This document shows positions 29,977-40,777 of a stretch of 64,000 nucleotides of DNA, in pieces. Source of the DNA: Pseudomonas sp. 10S4. Its GTDB lineage: Bacteria > Pseudomonadota > Gammaproteobacteria > Pseudomonadales > Pseudomonadaceae. The stretch covers positions 2,542,001 through 2,606,000 of the forward strand of contig NZ_CP133774.1 of assembly GCF_034344865.1 (NCBI RefSeq), read 5' to 3'. The translations under genes and the position numbers were made by a program. The notes under the pieces are model-generated. The model made no database searches. It was not told the origin of the DNA and saw only the letters and a list, made by a program, of their open reading frames with translations. Every line of letters begins with the position of its first letter. Positions within the stretch are counted from its first letter, which is position 1.

Positions 29977-31322
29977 GCAGCCAGCTTGTGTTCCAGGTAG
30001 TGGATGTTGACTCCGCCTTTGCAGAATTCTTCATCACGGACCAGATCGCGGTGCAGCGGGATGTTGGTCTTGATCCCGTCGACAACGATTTCGTCCAGCG
30101 CATTGCGCATGCGCGCCATGGCTTCGTCACGGGTTGCGCCGTAGGTGATCAGCTTGCCGATCAACGAATCGTAGTTCGGCGGAACAGCATAGCCACTGTA
30201 CAGGTGCGAATCGACGCGAACGCCGTTGCCGCCTGGAGCGTGGAAATGCTTGACCGTGCCTGGGCTTGGCATGAAGGTTTTCGGGTCTTCGGCGTTGATC
30301 CGGCATTCCAGCGCGTGACCGCGGATGACGACGTCATCCTGGGTGAACGACAGCTTGTTGCCAGCGGCGATGCTGAGCATCTCCTTGACGATGTCGATGC
30401 CGGTAACCATTTCCGAAACCGGGTGCTCAACCTGAACGCGGGTGTTCATTTCGATGAAATAGAACGCGCCGTTCTCGTACAGGAACTCGAAAGTGCCCGC
30501 GCCACGGTAGTTGATGTCGATGCATGCCTTGACGCAGCGTGCGAGGACTTCAGCCCGTGCCTTCTCGTCGATGCCCGGTGCTGGCGCTTCTTCGAGAACC
30601 TTCTGGTGACGACGTTGCAGCGAGCAATCGCGGTCGCCCAGATGGATGGCGTGGCCCTGGCCGTCGGAAAGAACCTGGACTTCCACGTGACGTGGGTTGG
30701 TCAGGAATTTTTCCAGATAGACCATCGGGTTGCCGAACGCCGCGCCTGCTTCGGTGCGGGTCAGTTTTGCGAAAGAAATCAGGTCTTCTTCTTTATGCAC
30801 AACGCGCATGCCGCGACCACCACCGCCGCCAGCGGCTTTGATGATCACCGGGTAACCGACTTCGCGACCAATGCGCAGAGCGGTTTCTTCGTCTTCCGGC
30901 AGTGGACCGTCAGAGCCCGGAACGGTTGGAACACCAGCAGCGATCATGGCGTGCTTGGCCGATACCTTGTCGCCCATCAGGCGAATGGTGTCGGCTTTCG
31001 GGCCGATGAAGGCGAAGCCGGAATTCTCGACCTGTTCGGCGAAATCGGCGTTTTCCGCGAGGAAACCGTAGCCTGGGTGAATGGCGGTAGCGCCAGTCAC
31101 TTCAGCAGCGGCGATAATCGCAGGGATGTGCAGGTAAGACTTTGCAGCCGATGCCGGACCGATGCAGACGGATTCGTCCGCCAGACCCAGGTGCATCAGC
31201 TCTTTGTCAGCCGTGGAATAAACGGCGACGGTCTTGATGCCCATCTCTTTGCAGGCACGCAGGATCCGCAGGGCGATCTCACCGCGGTTGGCGATCAGAA
31301 CTTTTTCCAACTTCGCAGTCAT
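29967..31322 (-). CDS. accC: Acetyl-CoA carboxylase biotin carboxylase subunit AccC
   Basis: AccC (451 aa) carboxylates the biotin on AccB using ATP and bicarbonate, the first half of malonyl-CoA formation. The start at 31322 gives [20 protein letters not shown]. The ATP-grasp Gly-rich loop is [14 protein letters not shown] (about 159-172), with [21 protein letters not shown] and the catalytic [14 protein letters not shown] region (about 284-297). The end reads HKLAAQH. It follows accB by 17 bp. Downstream is the duplicated terminator and the inserted accessory gene. Confidence 0.98.
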   Translation of the reverse strand: MTAKLEKVLIANRGEIALRILRACKEMGIKTVAVYSTADKELMHLGLADESVCIGPASAAKSYLHIPAIIAAAEVTGATAIHPGYGFLAENADFAEQVENSGFAFIGPKADTIRLMGDKVSAKHAMIAAGVPTVPGSDGPLPEDEETALRIGREVGYPVIIKAAGGGGGRGMRVVHKEEDLISFAKLTRTEAGAAFGNPMVYLEKFLTNPRHVEVQVLSDGQGHAIHLGDRDCSLQRRHQKVLEEAPAPGIDEKARAEVLARCVKACIDINYRGAGTFEFLYENGAFYFIEMNTRVQVEHPVSEMVTGIDIVKEMLSIAAGNKLSFTQDDVVIRGHALECRINAEDPKTFMPSPGTVKHFHAPGGNGVRVDSHLYSGYAVPPNYDSLIGKLITYGATRDEAMARMRNALDEIVVDGIKTNIPLHRDLVRDEEFCKGGVNIHYLEHKLAAQH

Positions 31323-31339
31323 CAAAGTCTCTCCGCGGT

Positions 31340-31798
31340 TCAAACGATGGTGAACAGCGGTTGGTCGTACTCAACCGGCTGGCCGTCTTCGACGAGGATG
31401 GATTCGATCACACCGCTGGTTTCAGCTTCGATGTGGTTCATCATCTTCATGGCTTCGACGATACACAGGGTGTCGCCTTTCTTCACGGTCTGGCCAACTT
31501 CAACGAAGGACGGCGAGGACGGGGAAGATTTGCGATAGAAGGTGCCGACCATAGGCGAACGGGCAACGGTGCCGTTCAGAACAGGTGCGGCTGGAGCTGC
31601 AGGAGCGGCAGCAACGGGAGCTGCAGCAACTGGCGCAGGCGCCGGAGCGTGCATCGGAGCCGGAGCGTAGTACTGCTGAGCCGGGGTCTTGCTGTGACGG
31701 CTGATGCGTACGGACTCTTCGCCTTCCTTGATCTCGAGCTCGTCGATGCCGGACTCTTCCAGCAATTCGATTAGTTTCTTAACTTTACGGATATCCAT
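31340..31798 (-). CDS. accB: Biotin carboxyl carrier protein AccB
   Basis: AccB (152 aa) carries the biotin of acetyl-CoA carboxylase. The C-terminal barrel contains the biotinylation site [15 protein letters not shown] (Lys about 118). An Ala/Pro-rich flexible linker (about 45-72) joins it to an N-terminal segment [20 protein letters not shown]. It is followed at 17 bp by accC in the usual accBC operon, and preceded by aroQ at 24 bp. Confidence 0.98.
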   Translation of the reverse strand: MDIRKVKKLIELLEESGIDELEIKEGEESVRISRHSKTPAQQYYAPAPMHAPAPAPVAAAPVAAAPAAPAAPVLNGTVARSPMVGTFYRKSSPSSPSFVEVGQTVKKGDTLCIVEAMKMMNHIEAETSGVIESILVEDGQPVEYDQPLFTIV

Positions 31799-31822
31799 GA
31801 ATCATCAACTCCCAAGGGTCGG

Positions 31823-32278
31823 TCAGGGGCGTATAGCTTGTTGTTCAAGCTGTTCCAGGGCAGCCTCCAGGGCCAGTCGATAACCGCTGGCGCCAAGGCC
31901 GCAGATCACTCCCACCGCTACATCGGAGAAGTAAGAGTGATGGCGGAAAGGTTCGCGTTTGTGCACGTTAGACAAATGCACTTCGATGAATGGGATGCTC
32001 ACCGCCAGCAGCGCGTCACGTAATGCGACACTTGTGTGCGTAAAAGCTGCTGGATTGATCAAAATGAAGTCCACACCTTCGCCACGTGCGGCGTGGATGC
32101 GGTCGATCAATTCATACTCGGCGTTGCTTTGCAGGTGCAGCAAATGATGACCGGCTTCACGGGCACGGCGTTCCAGGTCCTGGTTGATCTGCGCCAGTGT
32201 CGTAGCGCCATAGGTGCCCGGCTCGCGGGTGCCGAGCAAGTTCAGGTTGGGTCCGTGCAGAACCAGTAGCGTCGCCAT
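31823..32278 (-). CDS. aroQ: Type II 3-dehydroquinate dehydratase AroQ
   Basis: AroQ (151 aa) dehydrates 3-dehydroquinate in the shikimate pathway. The start at 32278 gives [20 protein letters not shown], with the active-site tyrosine in PGTYGATTL. The substrate-binding motifs [17 protein letters not shown] (about 76-92) and [18 protein letters not shown] (about 100-117) are intact. An ATG 27 bases upstream is in frame but extends past the conserved N-terminus. The gene forms a probable operon with accBC. Confidence 0.97.
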   Translation of the reverse strand: MATLLVLHGPNLNLLGTREPGTYGATTLAQINQDLERRAREAGHHLLHLQSNAEYELIDRIHAARGEGVDFILINPAAFTHTSVALRDALLAVSIPFIEVHLSNVHKREPFRHHSYFSDVAVGVICGLGASGYRLALEAALEQLEQQAIRP

Positions 32279-32409
32279 CTGCTGTTCCTTGTTATCTGTG
32301 TGCAATTGTCAGAACCCGGCGACTATGCCGCAAAGCCTTTGTGACTGTCCAGTTCTATGCAATAGCCAGCACGATGGCCGATGTTTGCGCGAAATATGTG
32401 ACCGAGTGA

Positions 32410-34172
32410 TTAAATCCGGTCATTTGCTTTCGCAACACGTTCGGCGAAGTCCGTGGCATTGATCTCGCCAATCACCCGCACATCGGCGCGTTCGACGCCG
32501 TCCCGGCCGAAAAACATCAGCGCCGGTGGACCGAAAAGCGTGTACCGGTCGAGCAGGGTGCGCTGTTCTGCATTGCTGGCGGTGATGTCGAAGCGAATCA
32601 ACCGATAATCCTTGAGGCGTTCGACGACTTTCGCGTCGTTGAGCACTTCGTGTTCGATGACTTTGCAACTGATGCACCAGTCGGCGTACCAGTCCAACAG
32701 CAGCGGGGTGCCCGAGGCTTTGGCTTCGGCGAGGACGCGGTCCAGGTCGGCCGGGGTGCTGACGGTTTGCCAGGCGCTGTTGCTTTGCGGCTGATTGCCG
32801 GTGGCAACGACGGCGGTTCTGCCGAGTGGATTCAGCAGGTCGCTCTGGCCGCTGAAAGCGCCGTACCAGCACGCCATGGCATAAAACAGCAGAAACAGGC
32901 CGAGCAATTGGCCAAGACGTTTTCTCGGCGGTTTATAAACAAACTCCAGCGCGCCGAGAAACAAGCCGACGCCGCCCAACAGCAAACCGACCAGCAACAA
33001 CGTCACCTGGCCCGGCAACACGCGGCTCAGAAGCGCGATCGCCAATGCGAGCAGCAGCACCCCAATGGCGTTTTTTACATAAACCAGCCACGGGCCACTT
33101 TTCGGTAACCATGCCGCGCCGCCAGTCGCCACCAGCAACAGTGGCGTGCCCATGCCCAGACCGAGCAAGAACAGTTTCAACCCACCGCCAAAGGCATCGC
33201 CGCTTGCGCTGATATACAGCAATGCACCGGCCAGTGGCGCCGAAACGCAAGGTGAAACCAGCAGGCTGGAAACCACGCCGAGCACCGCTGCGCCCCACAG
33301 TGAGCCACCTTCGGTGCGACCGGCGATGTGGTGCAGTCGATGGCTGATGGCGTGGGGCAACTTGAGCTCGAACACGCCAAACATCGCCAGCGCAAACACC
33401 GCAAAAAACGTCGCGAACGGCACCAGAACCCAAGCCGATTGCAGGCGCGCCTGAAGATTGAGCTGCGCGCCGAACATTCCCATCAGTGCGCCGAGCAGGG
33501 CGAAGCAGGCCGCCATCGACAGCACGTAAGCCAGGGACAAGTTGAAACCACGCACCCCGCCAACCTGGCCGCGCAACACGACGCCGGAGAGGATCGGCAG
33601 CATCGGCAATACGCAAGGGGTAAACGTCAGGCCAATACCGGCGAGGAAGAACAGCGCCAGTTCGCGCCAGCTCCAGTTCGCTGTCGTGGTGGCGACCTTG
33701 TCGGCGACAACCTTGTCGTTGCCTTCAATGCTCAACCGCTCGGTTTCGGGCGGGTAGCACAGGCCTTTATCCGCGCAGCCTTGATAGGTCACTGCCAGGG
33801 TAAATGGGCGTTGATTGGTGCGCGGCAACTCTACATCGAGAATCCCGTGGTAAACCTCGACATCGCCGAAGTACTCATCGTGCTTTTTTCACCGTCGGGC
33901 AGTTGCGCTGCGCCCAGGCCGACATCGGCCGGATCGGCGCGAAACTGGAAGCGGTGGCGGTAGAGGTAGTAACCCTCGGTGGCAACGAAACGCAGCTTGA
34001 TCGACTGCGGCGTGCTTTCTACCAGGCTTAATTGAAAGGCTTCGCGCACCGGCAGGAAATCGGCGCTGTTGTTGATCGAACCCAGCGTGGAGCTGGGCCG
34101 ATTGTCCAGCAACCCGGTGGCAGAGGCCGGCAGGGCGAGCACTAAAAGCAGCAGGCAGAGCAAACGGCGCAT
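32410..34172 (-). CDS. dsbD: Thiol:disulfide interchange protein DsbD (reading frame interrupted once)
   Basis: DsbD carries reducing electrons from cytoplasmic thioredoxin across the inner membrane to periplasmic DsbC/DsbG-type partners. The N-terminus at 34172 is a signal peptide (LLCLLLLVLALPASA) and an alpha domain up to LGAAQLPDGEK, where the frame shifts. The continuation HDEYFGDVEVYHGILDVELP is in the next frame. Adding one base to the T6 run at 33884-33889 (A6 in the gene) gives 587 aa. Cysteine pairs expected of all three domains are present: CADKGLC, membrane TFTPCVLPM with the later SPCVSAPL, and the C-terminal thioredoxin WCISCK. Two dsbD genes are common in Pseudomonas; this locus corresponds to PAO1 dipZ by synteny. 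Confidence 0.93.
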
Positions 34173-34257
34173 GACAATCTCGCGAATCGGAAGTGGGGGC
34201 ATGATAGCGGACAGTCGGAGGGAGTGCAGGCCTGGGGTTTTGTGGTGTTTGTTCTGG

Positions 34258-34330
34258 CGCCTTCGCGAGCAAGCCCGCTCCCACAGGAGGACGCATTCCT
34301 AATGTGGGAGCGGGCTTGCTCGCGAAGGCG
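34258..34330. repeat. REPIN between dsbD and the chemoreceptor gene
   Basis: CGCCTTCGCGAGCAAGCCCG at the left end and the inverted CGGGCTTGCTCGCGAAGGCG at 34311-34330 flank a short 33-bp-scale spacer. The right end nearly touches the chemoreceptor stop. Confidence 0.88.
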
Positions 34331-34335
34331 ATCTA

Positions 34336-36282
34336 TCAGACGCGGAAGGCTTGAACGGCTGTGTGCAGTCGCCCACCCAACACCAACAAATTCTCCCCTT
34401 GCTCACGCCCTTCACCGATACGAAGCAAGTTATCCCCACCCAACTGGTGAATCCGCTCACTGTGATCACGGATCTCGCTGACGGCGCCGCTTTGCTGGGC
34501 CGTGACATCGGCAATGCGCACCGCCGTGTCGGCAATGGTCTGAATCGCCCCGACGATTTTATCCAGCGCTCCATCAGCGTCTTGAGCCTGATTGGCAGTG
34601 GCTTCGGCGTGCTCGACCTGGGCGCGCATGCCTTCCACCGATTGCCGTGCCGCGGTTTGCAGGCCGGCGATCAAGGTCTGGATCTCTGCCGTGGCGCCAG
34701 CGGTGCGTTGCGCCAGCGAACGCACTTCTTCGGCCACCACCGCAAAACCTCGACCCATTTCCCCGGCCCGGGCCGCTTCGATGGCGGCGTTCAGGGCCAG
34801 CAGGTTGGTCTGGTCGGCAATCGAACGGATCACTGTCAGCACGCCGCCGATGGTCGCGGACTCTTCAGCGAGGTGTTCAATCATCTGCGCGTTGCTTTGT
34901 ACTTCGCCCACCAGCGCATGCAGCCCGGTGAGGCTCAGGCCGATGACTTTCTGGCCATGCTCGACCGCCAATCCTGCGTTGCGACTGGCATCTGCAGCCT
35001 GGCTGGCGTCGCCGGCCACTTGTTGAATGGTGGCTTCCAGCTCACCGAGGGAATCGCGGATCAACGCCGTGTCGCCGGCCTGATGTTCAGCGCCAGTGTG
35101 CAAGTCGTTGCTAAGCTCGGCCAATGTCCGACTGCTGCCGGCCACTTGTTCGGCATTGAGGCGAATGGTCCCCACCAAATCCACCAGATAGGCGCGCAAT
35201 CGGTTGAGCGAAGCCTGGATGTCATGCAACTCGCGGTTGGTCTTGCCCAACTGAATGTCCTGGCTGAAGTCGCCCTCGGCCCAGGTCGACAGCGCCGGCG
35301 CCAGGTTGGTCAGGGTTCGGGCCAGGCGTCGTTGCAAGGTGTCGATCAACAGCGCGATCAGCAGAATCAGGCCGATCATCAGCCCTTGCATCAATCGCAC
35401 TTCGCCCTGGATCTGCCCGTGCTGGGCGCGCACCACCGGTTCCAGCCCGGCGATGGCCTGCTGCACGGCGGTGATTTTCAGGTGTGTCGCGGCACTCAGG
35501 TCGGCGCGCTTCTGGATTTGATCGCGGGTGCGCGCAAGCTCAGCCGGGTAGCGCGTGAGCAGGCTGTTGAGTTCGCGCTTGAGGCCGACCCCGGCATCTT
35601 CGGTCGCGGCTTTTTCGGTGTTTTCCAGGCCCATCATCGAGGCGAAATCGTCGGTGCTCGACTCCGTGCTGGCGGCCACGCCGAGCAGCGGCAAGGCATC
35701 CAGTTGCGTCGCTTGGGCGCGGATGCTGGCGACTTCTCGCTCGACATCGGCAGCCAGTTCGCTGCGACCGCTGCTGACCAGTTTGTCCCGGGCCAGGGAC
35801 AGTTTGCCCAAGTGCTGGGAGGCGGCGAGCAGCGGCGTCAGATAGGTTGCATTGGTGCTGGCGTATTGGCTGAGCTGGTCGAGGCTGGCGCCCAACTCCC
35901 GTTCGGCCTGGAGCAACAGCGCCTGCGGATCCCCCGCGAGTTTGCCGGCGGCCAGTAGGTCGGACTTGCTGAATTCTTCGAGGCTGGACAGGCTCGGGCG
36001 CAAGGTGTCGGCCAGTGCCGGGGGCAGTTCGGCGAGGTCTTTTTGCAAGCCGTCGATGGCCTGGCTGGCACTGCTCAGGCGCAGGGCATCGCCGCTGGAC
36101 AGATAATCCTCGACGTTACGCGCTACTTCATTTTGAAATTGCTGGGACAGTCCCAGGTAGCGCTCCATCAACAGATAGGGCCGCTCCAGGGCTTTTTGCG
36201 ACCACCATAGCGTGGCACCGAGGGCGACGCACACGGCGACCAGCAGGAGGGTGTTGAGGTTGGTCAGCAGCTTCAGGCGCAT
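34336..36282 (-). CDS. Methyl-accepting chemotaxis protein (CtpL-like position)
   Basis: This 648-aa transmembrane chemoreceptor has a first helix [17 protein letters not shown] (about 10-26), a large helical periplasmic region to about 300 and a second helix [19 protein letters not shown]-like segment follows, then a cytoplasmic coiled coil. The signalling hairpin tip reads [20 protein letters not shown] (about 490-509), followed by [17 protein letters not shown]. In PAO1 the gene at this place between dsbD and gcbA is ctpL, linked to phosphate and chloroaniline taxis. That ligand is inferred from position only. Confidence 0.9.
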   Translation of the reverse strand: MRLKLLTNLNTLLLVAVCVALGATLWWSQKALERPYLLMERYLGLSQQFQNEVARNVEDYLSSGDALRLSSASQAIDGLQKDLAELPPALADTLRPSLSSLEEFSKSDLLAAGKLAGDPQALLLQAERELGASLDQLSQYASTNATYLTPLLAASQHLGKLSLARDKLVSSGRSELAADVEREVASIRAQATQLDALPLLGVAASTESSTDDFASMMGLENTEKAATEDAGVGLKRELNSLLTRYPAELARTRDQIQKRADLSAATHLKITAVQQAIAGLEPVVRAQHGQIQGEVRLMQGLMIGLILLIALLIDTLQRRLARTLTNLAPALSTWAEGDFSQDIQLGKTNRELHDIQASLNRLRAYLVDLVGTIRLNAEQVAGSSRTLAELSNDLHTGAEHQAGDTALIRDSLGELEATIQQVAGDASQAADASRNAGLAVEHGQKVIGLSLTGLHALVGEVQSNAQMIEHLAEESATIGGVLTVIRSIADQTNLLALNAAIEAARAGEMGRGFAVVAEEVRSLAQRTAGATAEIQTLIAGLQTAARQSVEGMRAQVEHAEATANQAQDADGALDKIVGAIQTIADTAVRIADVTAQQSGAVSEIRDHSERIHQLGGDNLLRIGEGREQGENLLVLGGRLHTAVQAFRV

Positions 36283-36334
36283 AACGGGTCTACCAACGGC
36301 AGAATGGTAAGCGCCTGAATTTATTGCGTTTGTA

Positions 36335-38002
36335 TTACAGCGTTATGACCGAATCGGTGGGTTCCGATGAAAAAGTGGCACTTTGCTTTGACTCCCGCGC
36401 TGCTTGCACGCGATTGCGTCCGGCGTCCTTGGCGCGGTACAGCGCCTCGTCCGCCTGGCTGGCCATCATCAGGCTGTCGGAATCTTCGCGCAGCTCGACC
36501 ACGCCAGCGCTGAACGTGCACCAAAGGTCTTGCGGCTGGGCCGGATAGTGAATCTCGGCAAAGCGCTGACGGATTTCGTCGAGCACCTTGTGCGCTGATT
36601 CGACATCAGTGTCCGGCATGACAATCGCGAACTCTTCGCCGCCGTAACGGCCAATGAAATCGGTCTTGCGAAGTCGCTGCTTGAGGAACAGCGCCAGGCT
36701 CTTGATCACCCGGTCGCCCATGGGGTGGCCGTGCGCGTCGTTGACCCGTTTGAAGTGGTCGATGTCGATCATCGCAAAGCTCAGCGGCTTGCTCTCGCGG
36801 CGGGCGCGGAACGAGCAGTCTTCGAGCAATTGCAGAATGTGGGTGTGGTTGTACAAACCGGTGAGGCTGTCGCGGACCATCCGCGCTTTCAGGTTGCGTG
36901 CCCGGGCCGCGCGGTTGCGCACGGTGGTGATCAGGTGCCGCGGCTTGATCGGTTTGGTCAGAAAGTCGTCGCCACCCTCGCTCATGGCGTCGAGTTGCTT
37001 GTCCAGGTCGTCTTCGGCCGACAGGTAAATGATCGGCACGCTGACGTAACGGTCGTTATGGCGGATCACTTTGGCCAGTTCGGTACCGGTGCAGGCCGGC
37101 ATGACGTCGAGGATGATCAGGTCGGGCTGGAAGTCCGCCAGTTCAGCCATGGCCTGGATCGGCTCGATCAGCGTGCGCGTGACAATGCCGGCGCTGTTGA
37201 GCAGACGCTCGGTGTGCAAGGCCTGGGCGCGGGAGTCGTCGATGATCAGCACTTTATACGGTTCGTACTGGGCAACGCAGGTCAGGACTTCGATCTTCTC
37301 CAGCAGGCTCGAGGCTTCGAGGGTGCCGGTGAGGAATTCCTGGCCACCGGCGCGCACGGCGGCGAGGCGGGTAGGGGTGTCGGTTTCGTGCAGGCTGAAG
37401 AACAGCAGCGGCAACGGTTCATCGAGACCAACCTGGGCTTCGGCAGCCAGTTTCAAGCCGATGCCCGGACCGCTGAAGTCCACGTCCATGACAATCGCCG
37501 CCGGCAGCCGCTCGACCATCGAGGAGCGAAACGCCGATACGCTGTCCAGCGACTGGGCGCTGAGCCCGAAGAATTCCAGCTGCTTGGCCAAGCGTTCGGC
37601 ACGATCGTGATCTTGCAGCATCACGTAGATTGGCTTGCGCAGTGGCGGCAGGAAGGTTTGGTCCAGTTGGTCGCCGTGACGCAGGCCGGTGCGGGACAGG
37701 CGCTGCATCAAACGGTTGAGGTCAGTGATCAGGCCGCTGCTCAGGCGTCCGCGATTAGCATCGACCGCCTCCAGCGACTGGCCGATGTGGCGCGCCAATT
37801 GCGAGTGTTCCGGTTGTTCAAAGCGTTCGGCAAAGCGCAGCAGGCGCAGGTTGGCCTCGCTCAGCTCGGACAAATCGGTAGTGGACCACTCGCTGCGTTG
37901 CAGGCGCTGCCATATCTCAAGAATTTGACGTGCCTGATGAATTACCCGCTGGGCAAAGTGGTGCTTGAGGCGCTCACGGCTGGGGTCTTCTGGCTCGGTC
38001 AT
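36335..38002 (-). CDS. gcbA: GcbA-type response regulator diguanylate cyclase
   Basis: GcbA makes cyclic di-GMP and promotes surface attachment and biofilm in pseudomonads. The 555-aa protein has an N-terminal helical part (1-125), a degenerate receiver-like domain (about 130-245; VMDVDFSG), and a second full receiver (about 253-370) with [22 protein letters not shown] and LTKPIKP. A GGDEF domain follows (about 385-540). The active site is [11 protein letters not shown], and RKTD just before it fits the RxxD inhibitory site. The gene lies between the chemoreceptor and DUF2333 as at PA4843. Its upstream gap (38003-38291, 289 bp) is a divergent promoter region where I see no further gene. Confidence 0.93.
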   Translation of the reverse strand: MTEPEDPSRERLKHHFAQRVIHQARQILEIWQRLQRSEWSTTDLSELSEANLRLLRFAERFEQPEHSQLARHIGQSLEAVDANRGRLSSGLITDLNRLMQRLSRTGLRHGDQLDQTFLPPLRKPIYVMLQDHDRAERLAKQLEFFGLSAQSLDSVSAFRSSMVERLPAAIVMDVDFSGPGIGLKLAAEAQVGLDEPLPLLFFSLHETDTPTRLAAVRAGGQEFLTGTLEASSLLEKIEVLTCVAQYEPYKVLIIDDSRAQALHTERLLNSAGIVTRTLIEPIQAMAELADFQPDLIILDVMPACTGTELAKVIRHNDRYVSVPIIYLSAEDDLDKQLDAMSEGGDDFLTKPIKPRHLITTVRNRAARARNLKARMVRDSLTGLYNHTHILQLLEDCSFRARRESKPLSFAMIDIDHFKRVNDAHGHPMGDRVIKSLALFLKQRLRKTDFIGRYGGEEFAIVMPDTDVESAHKVLDEIRQRFAEIHYPAQPQDLWCTFSAGVVELREDSDSLMMASQADEALYRAKDAGRNRVQAARESKQSATFSSEPTDSVITL

Positions 38003-38291
38003 ATCCTGACTACTAGTTAGGGTGCATGCTGAGATCGACTGGTGGCTCTATGCTAGCACCTCTTTTCGGTCACATCAGTGTCGTATGTCAATAATCTGCA
38101 AAGCGACATCATTCAGTTTCTGACCGACTGGTCGCATAGGCTCGAAGGCTATGCTTCATTTATAGTGTCGCCTCGACCGATGCGATTGCATGGCTCGTTG
38201 TTTCGCGCAGATTAATGCGCGGCAAATTGAGGCACGATGGCGTAGGGTTGTGGTCGAACCGATGAACTCAAGTGATTGAAAGGATATCGCC

Positions 38292-39359
38292 ATGCTGGAC
38301 TGGAAGAACCGCGCGGGCAGCGCACCCGAACGTGCCGCTGAACCGAAATCGGCCACCCGCAGTTATTTCGGCGGCCTGCTGTTCAGCCGGGCGCTGGCCA
38401 CTTTGATCGGCCTGTACCTGTTGGTGACCATCGGCCTGGGCTGGTACTGGAGTGAAGAGCCTGACTTGTTCCCGGTTCAACAAAACGCCCAGGTCGCTGC
38501 CGAGAAAGAAGGCAAGCAGATGGTCGTCGGCTACACCATGGTGGAAACCCTCAAGACCGTCGCCGGCACCTTGCTGAACAAGCCGGGCGGCTACATTTCC
38601 AACGACCGCTTCCCGCCGGGCCTGTGGATGGACAACATGCCGAGCTGGGAATATGGCGTGCTGGTCCAGGTCCGCGACATGACCCGCGCCCTGCGTAAAG
38701 ACTTTGCGCGCTCGCAGTCACAATCGGCCGAAGACTCGGATCTGGCCAAGGCCGAGCCGCGTTTCAACTTCGATAACAAGAGCTGGGTCCTGCCATCCAG
38801 CGAATCGGAGTACCAAGAAGGCATCAATTCCCTGAGCCGTTACCAGGCCCGTCTGTCTGATCCGGCGCAGAAGAATGCGTTGTTCTATGCCCGCGCCGAC
38901 AACCTGAACAACTGGCTGGGCGATGTCGGCACCCGTCTGGGTTCGTTGTCGCAACGCCTGTCGGCCAGCGTTGGCCGGGTCAAGCTCAACACCTCGCTGA
39001 AAACCGAAGTGGTGATGCCGGGCCAGGTGCCGCAGGTTGACGAAGAAATCGTCGAAACTCCGTGGATGCAGATCGACAACGTATTCTACGAAGCCCGCGG
39101 TCAGGCCTGGGCGTTGTCCCATCTGCTGCGCGCCGTCGAAGTCGACTTCGCCGATGTGCTGGCCAAGAAAAACGCCACCGTCAGCGTGCGCCAGATCATT
39201 CGTGAGCTGGAAGCTTCGCAAGCACCGGTCTGGAGCCCGATGATCCTCAATGGCAGCGGCTTCGGGATTTTGGCCAACCACTCGCTGGTCATGGCTAACT
39301 ACATCTCCCGGGCCAACGCTGCAGTGATCGATCTGCGTCAACTGCTCAATCAGGGCTGA
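38292..39359 (+). CDS. DUF2333 family membrane-anchored protein
   Basis: This 355-aa protein of unknown function is conserved in Pseudomonas. One transmembrane helix (ALATLIGLYLLVTIGLGWYW, about 36-55) follows a short cytoplasmic N-terminus. The rest is likely periplasmic and mostly helical, with PGGYISNDRFPPGLWMDNMP (about 97-116) as the most distinctive segment. The gene ends 3 bp before the NUDIX gene, so the two are probably co-transcribed. Family name is recalled from similarity of the N-terminal third and the synteny with PA4842. Confidence 0.85.
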   Translation: MLDWKNRAGSAPERAAEPKSATRSYFGGLLFSRALATLIGLYLLVTIGLGWYWSEEPDLFPVQQNAQVAAEKEGKQMVVGYTMVETLKTVAGTLLNKPGGYISNDRFPPGLWMDNMPSWEYGVLVQVRDMTRALRKDFARSQSQSAEDSDLAKAEPRFNFDNKSWVLPSSESEYQEGINSLSRYQARLSDPAQKNALFYARADNLNNWLGDVGTRLGSLSQRLSASVGRVKLNTSLKTEVVMPGQVPQVDEEIVETPWMQIDNVFYEARGQAWALSHLLRAVEVDFADVLAKKNATVSVRQIIRELEASQAPVWSPMILNGSGFGILANHSLVMANYISRANAAVIDLRQLLNQG

Positions 39360-39362
39360 GTC

Positions 39363-39920
39363 ATGGTCGATAGCGCCAAAGAGGCCGCCCACCGCGCGGC
39401 CTCGGATGCCGAACGCATCGCCTGGGTCGACGAGCAGGACAACCTGCTCGGCGCCCTGGTCCGCAGCAACCTGCGTGAGCGCGGGCTGATCGGGCGCGGG
39501 ACCTACATCATGCTGTTCAACTCGGCCGGTGAGCTCTGCGTGCACCGCCGCACCCTCAGCAAAGCCATTTATCCCGGTTATTGGGACGTGGCGGCGGGGG
39601 GCATGGTGCAGGCTGATGAGAGTTACGCCGAGTCGGCCGCCCGTGAGCTGGAAGAAGAATTGGGCGTGAGTGGTGTGGAACTGAGCGCTCATGATCACTT
39701 TTTCTTCGAGGACACCGGCAATCGGCTGTGGTGTTCGGCGTTTTCGGCCGTGTGGGACGGTCCGTTGATCCTGCAGCCGGAAGAAGTGCTTGAAGCGCGC
39801 TTTATTCCGATTGATCAGGTGATGCAGGAAATTACCCAAAAGCCTTACTGCCCGGACTCTTTGGCCGCGTTGAAGCGTTATCTGAAGGCTCAGCAAACCG
39901 ACGTCGCAAAGAAGGCATAA
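39363..39920 (+). CDS. NUDIX hydrolase (YfcD-like)
   Basis: This 185-aa protein contains a complete NUDIX box GGMVQADESYAESAARELEEELGV (split over about residues 79-102: G, then REL, then EE). Upstream WVDEQDNLLGALVRS and YIMLFNSAGELCVHRR resemble the isopentenyl-diphosphate-isomerase-like branch (YfcD). The substrate is unknown. It starts 3 bp after DUF2333 and is followed by a REPIN. Confidence 0.9.
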   Translation: MVDSAKEAAHRAASDAERIAWVDEQDNLLGALVRSNLRERGLIGRGTYIMLFNSAGELCVHRRTLSKAIYPGYWDVAAGGMVQADESYAESAARELEEELGVSGVELSAHDHFFFEDTGNRLWCSAFSAVWDGPLILQPEEVLEARFIPIDQVMQEITQKPYCPDSLAALKRYLKAQQTDVAKKA

Positions 39921-39978
39921 ATTGGCGCCGATTGGCTCTTAGCAAGTCGGCTTTTTGCCGTTACACTGCGCGACCTTT

Positions 39979-40081
39979 TGTAGGAGCGAAGCTTGCTCGC
40001 GAAGGATGCATGGACGACTCGTTCTGTCTGATGCCGCGCGTTATCGTTGACGTCCTTTCGCGAGCAAGCTTCGCTCCTACA
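39979..40081. repeat. REPIN (TGTAGGAGCGAAGC class)
   Basis: TGTAGGAGCGAAGCTTGCTC at the left end and its inverted partner GAGCAAGCTTCGCTCCTACA at the right end are perfect arms around a spacer of about 60 bp. It fills most of the 267-bp gap between the NUDIX and SUI1 genes. Confidence 0.88.
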
Positions 40082-40187
40082 GGTCTGTACTGTTTCAGTA
40101 GCGCTGCCCCTGCCTGAGTGGGGCTTCGCGGTCGATAGCCTTGCCTAAGTGCTGCGACCAGTCTTTGTCCTCCCAAGAGGATTGCCG

Positions 40188-40559
40188 GTGGCCAAAAAAG
40201 CCGCATCCTTCGCCGCCCTTGGTGGCCTGGTATTTTCCACCGACGCAGGTCGTCATTGCCCGGATTGCAGCAAACCGGTGGATGCCTGTATCTGCAAACA
40301 AACCGTGATCCCTGCCGGCGACGGCATTGCTCGCGTGCGTCGCGAAAGCAAGGGCCGTGGCGGCAAGACGGTGACCACCATCACCGGCGTGCCGCTGGCC
40401 CTTGATGCGCTCACGGCCCTGGCCACCACGTTGAAGAAACGTTGCGGCACCGGCGGGGCGTTGAAAGACGGAATCATTGAAATCCAGGGCGATCATGTCG
40501 AGCTACTCTTGGCCGAGCTGATCAAACTTGGTTTCAAGGCGAAGAAGTCCGGCGGCTAG
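40188..40559 (+). CDS. SUI1/YciH family translation initiation factor-like protein
   Basis: This 123-aa protein belongs to the bacterial SUI1 (eIF1-like, YciH) family, which can influence start-codon selection. An N-terminal Cys cluster HCPDC and ACIC (about 22-38) could bind a metal. The SUI1 core is RVRRESKGRGGKTVTTITGV (about 46-65) and the ending is GDHVELLLAELIKLGFKAKK. I chose the GTG at 40188 because AAGAGGA lies just upstream and the family N-terminus AKKAASFAALGGLVF follows directly. Confidence 0.9.
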   Translation: MAKKAASFAALGGLVFSTDAGRHCPDCSKPVDACICKQTVIPAGDGIARVRRESKGRGGKTVTTITGVPLALDALTALATTLKKRCGTGGALKDGIIEIQGDHVELLLAELIKLGFKAKKSGG

Positions 40560-40563
40560 CAGC

Positions 40564-40641
40564 CTCTGTGAAAACCACCCTCGGCTTGATCCAGTCCTGA
40601 TTTCATTCTGGCCTGGCGTCGCCAACATGGTTTTCACAGAG
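40564..40641. repeat. 78-bp element bounded by perfect 14-bp inverted repeats
   Basis: CTCTGTGAAAACCA (40564-40577) and TGGTTTTCACAGAG (40628-40641) are exact inverted copies about 50 bp apart. The ends resemble terminal repeats of some insertion sequences, so this may be a MITE-like remnant or a long hairpin serving as the SUI1 gene terminator. Confidence 0.65.
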
Positions 40642-40777
40642 CCTGTTCTGACCGGTTTCTAAACTCACTGCGGTCAGCGAGGTCTATCCCCTCGTTGACG
40701 AACCGTCATTTTCATTCTTTAGACTGCGCCGGCCTGAACCCAGGCGACGCTCTATGACTTCTTTATAGGGGACTTCA

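Noticed and set aside
29907..31538. Plus-strand open frame of 543 codons
   Set aside because: Antisense shadow of accC and accB.
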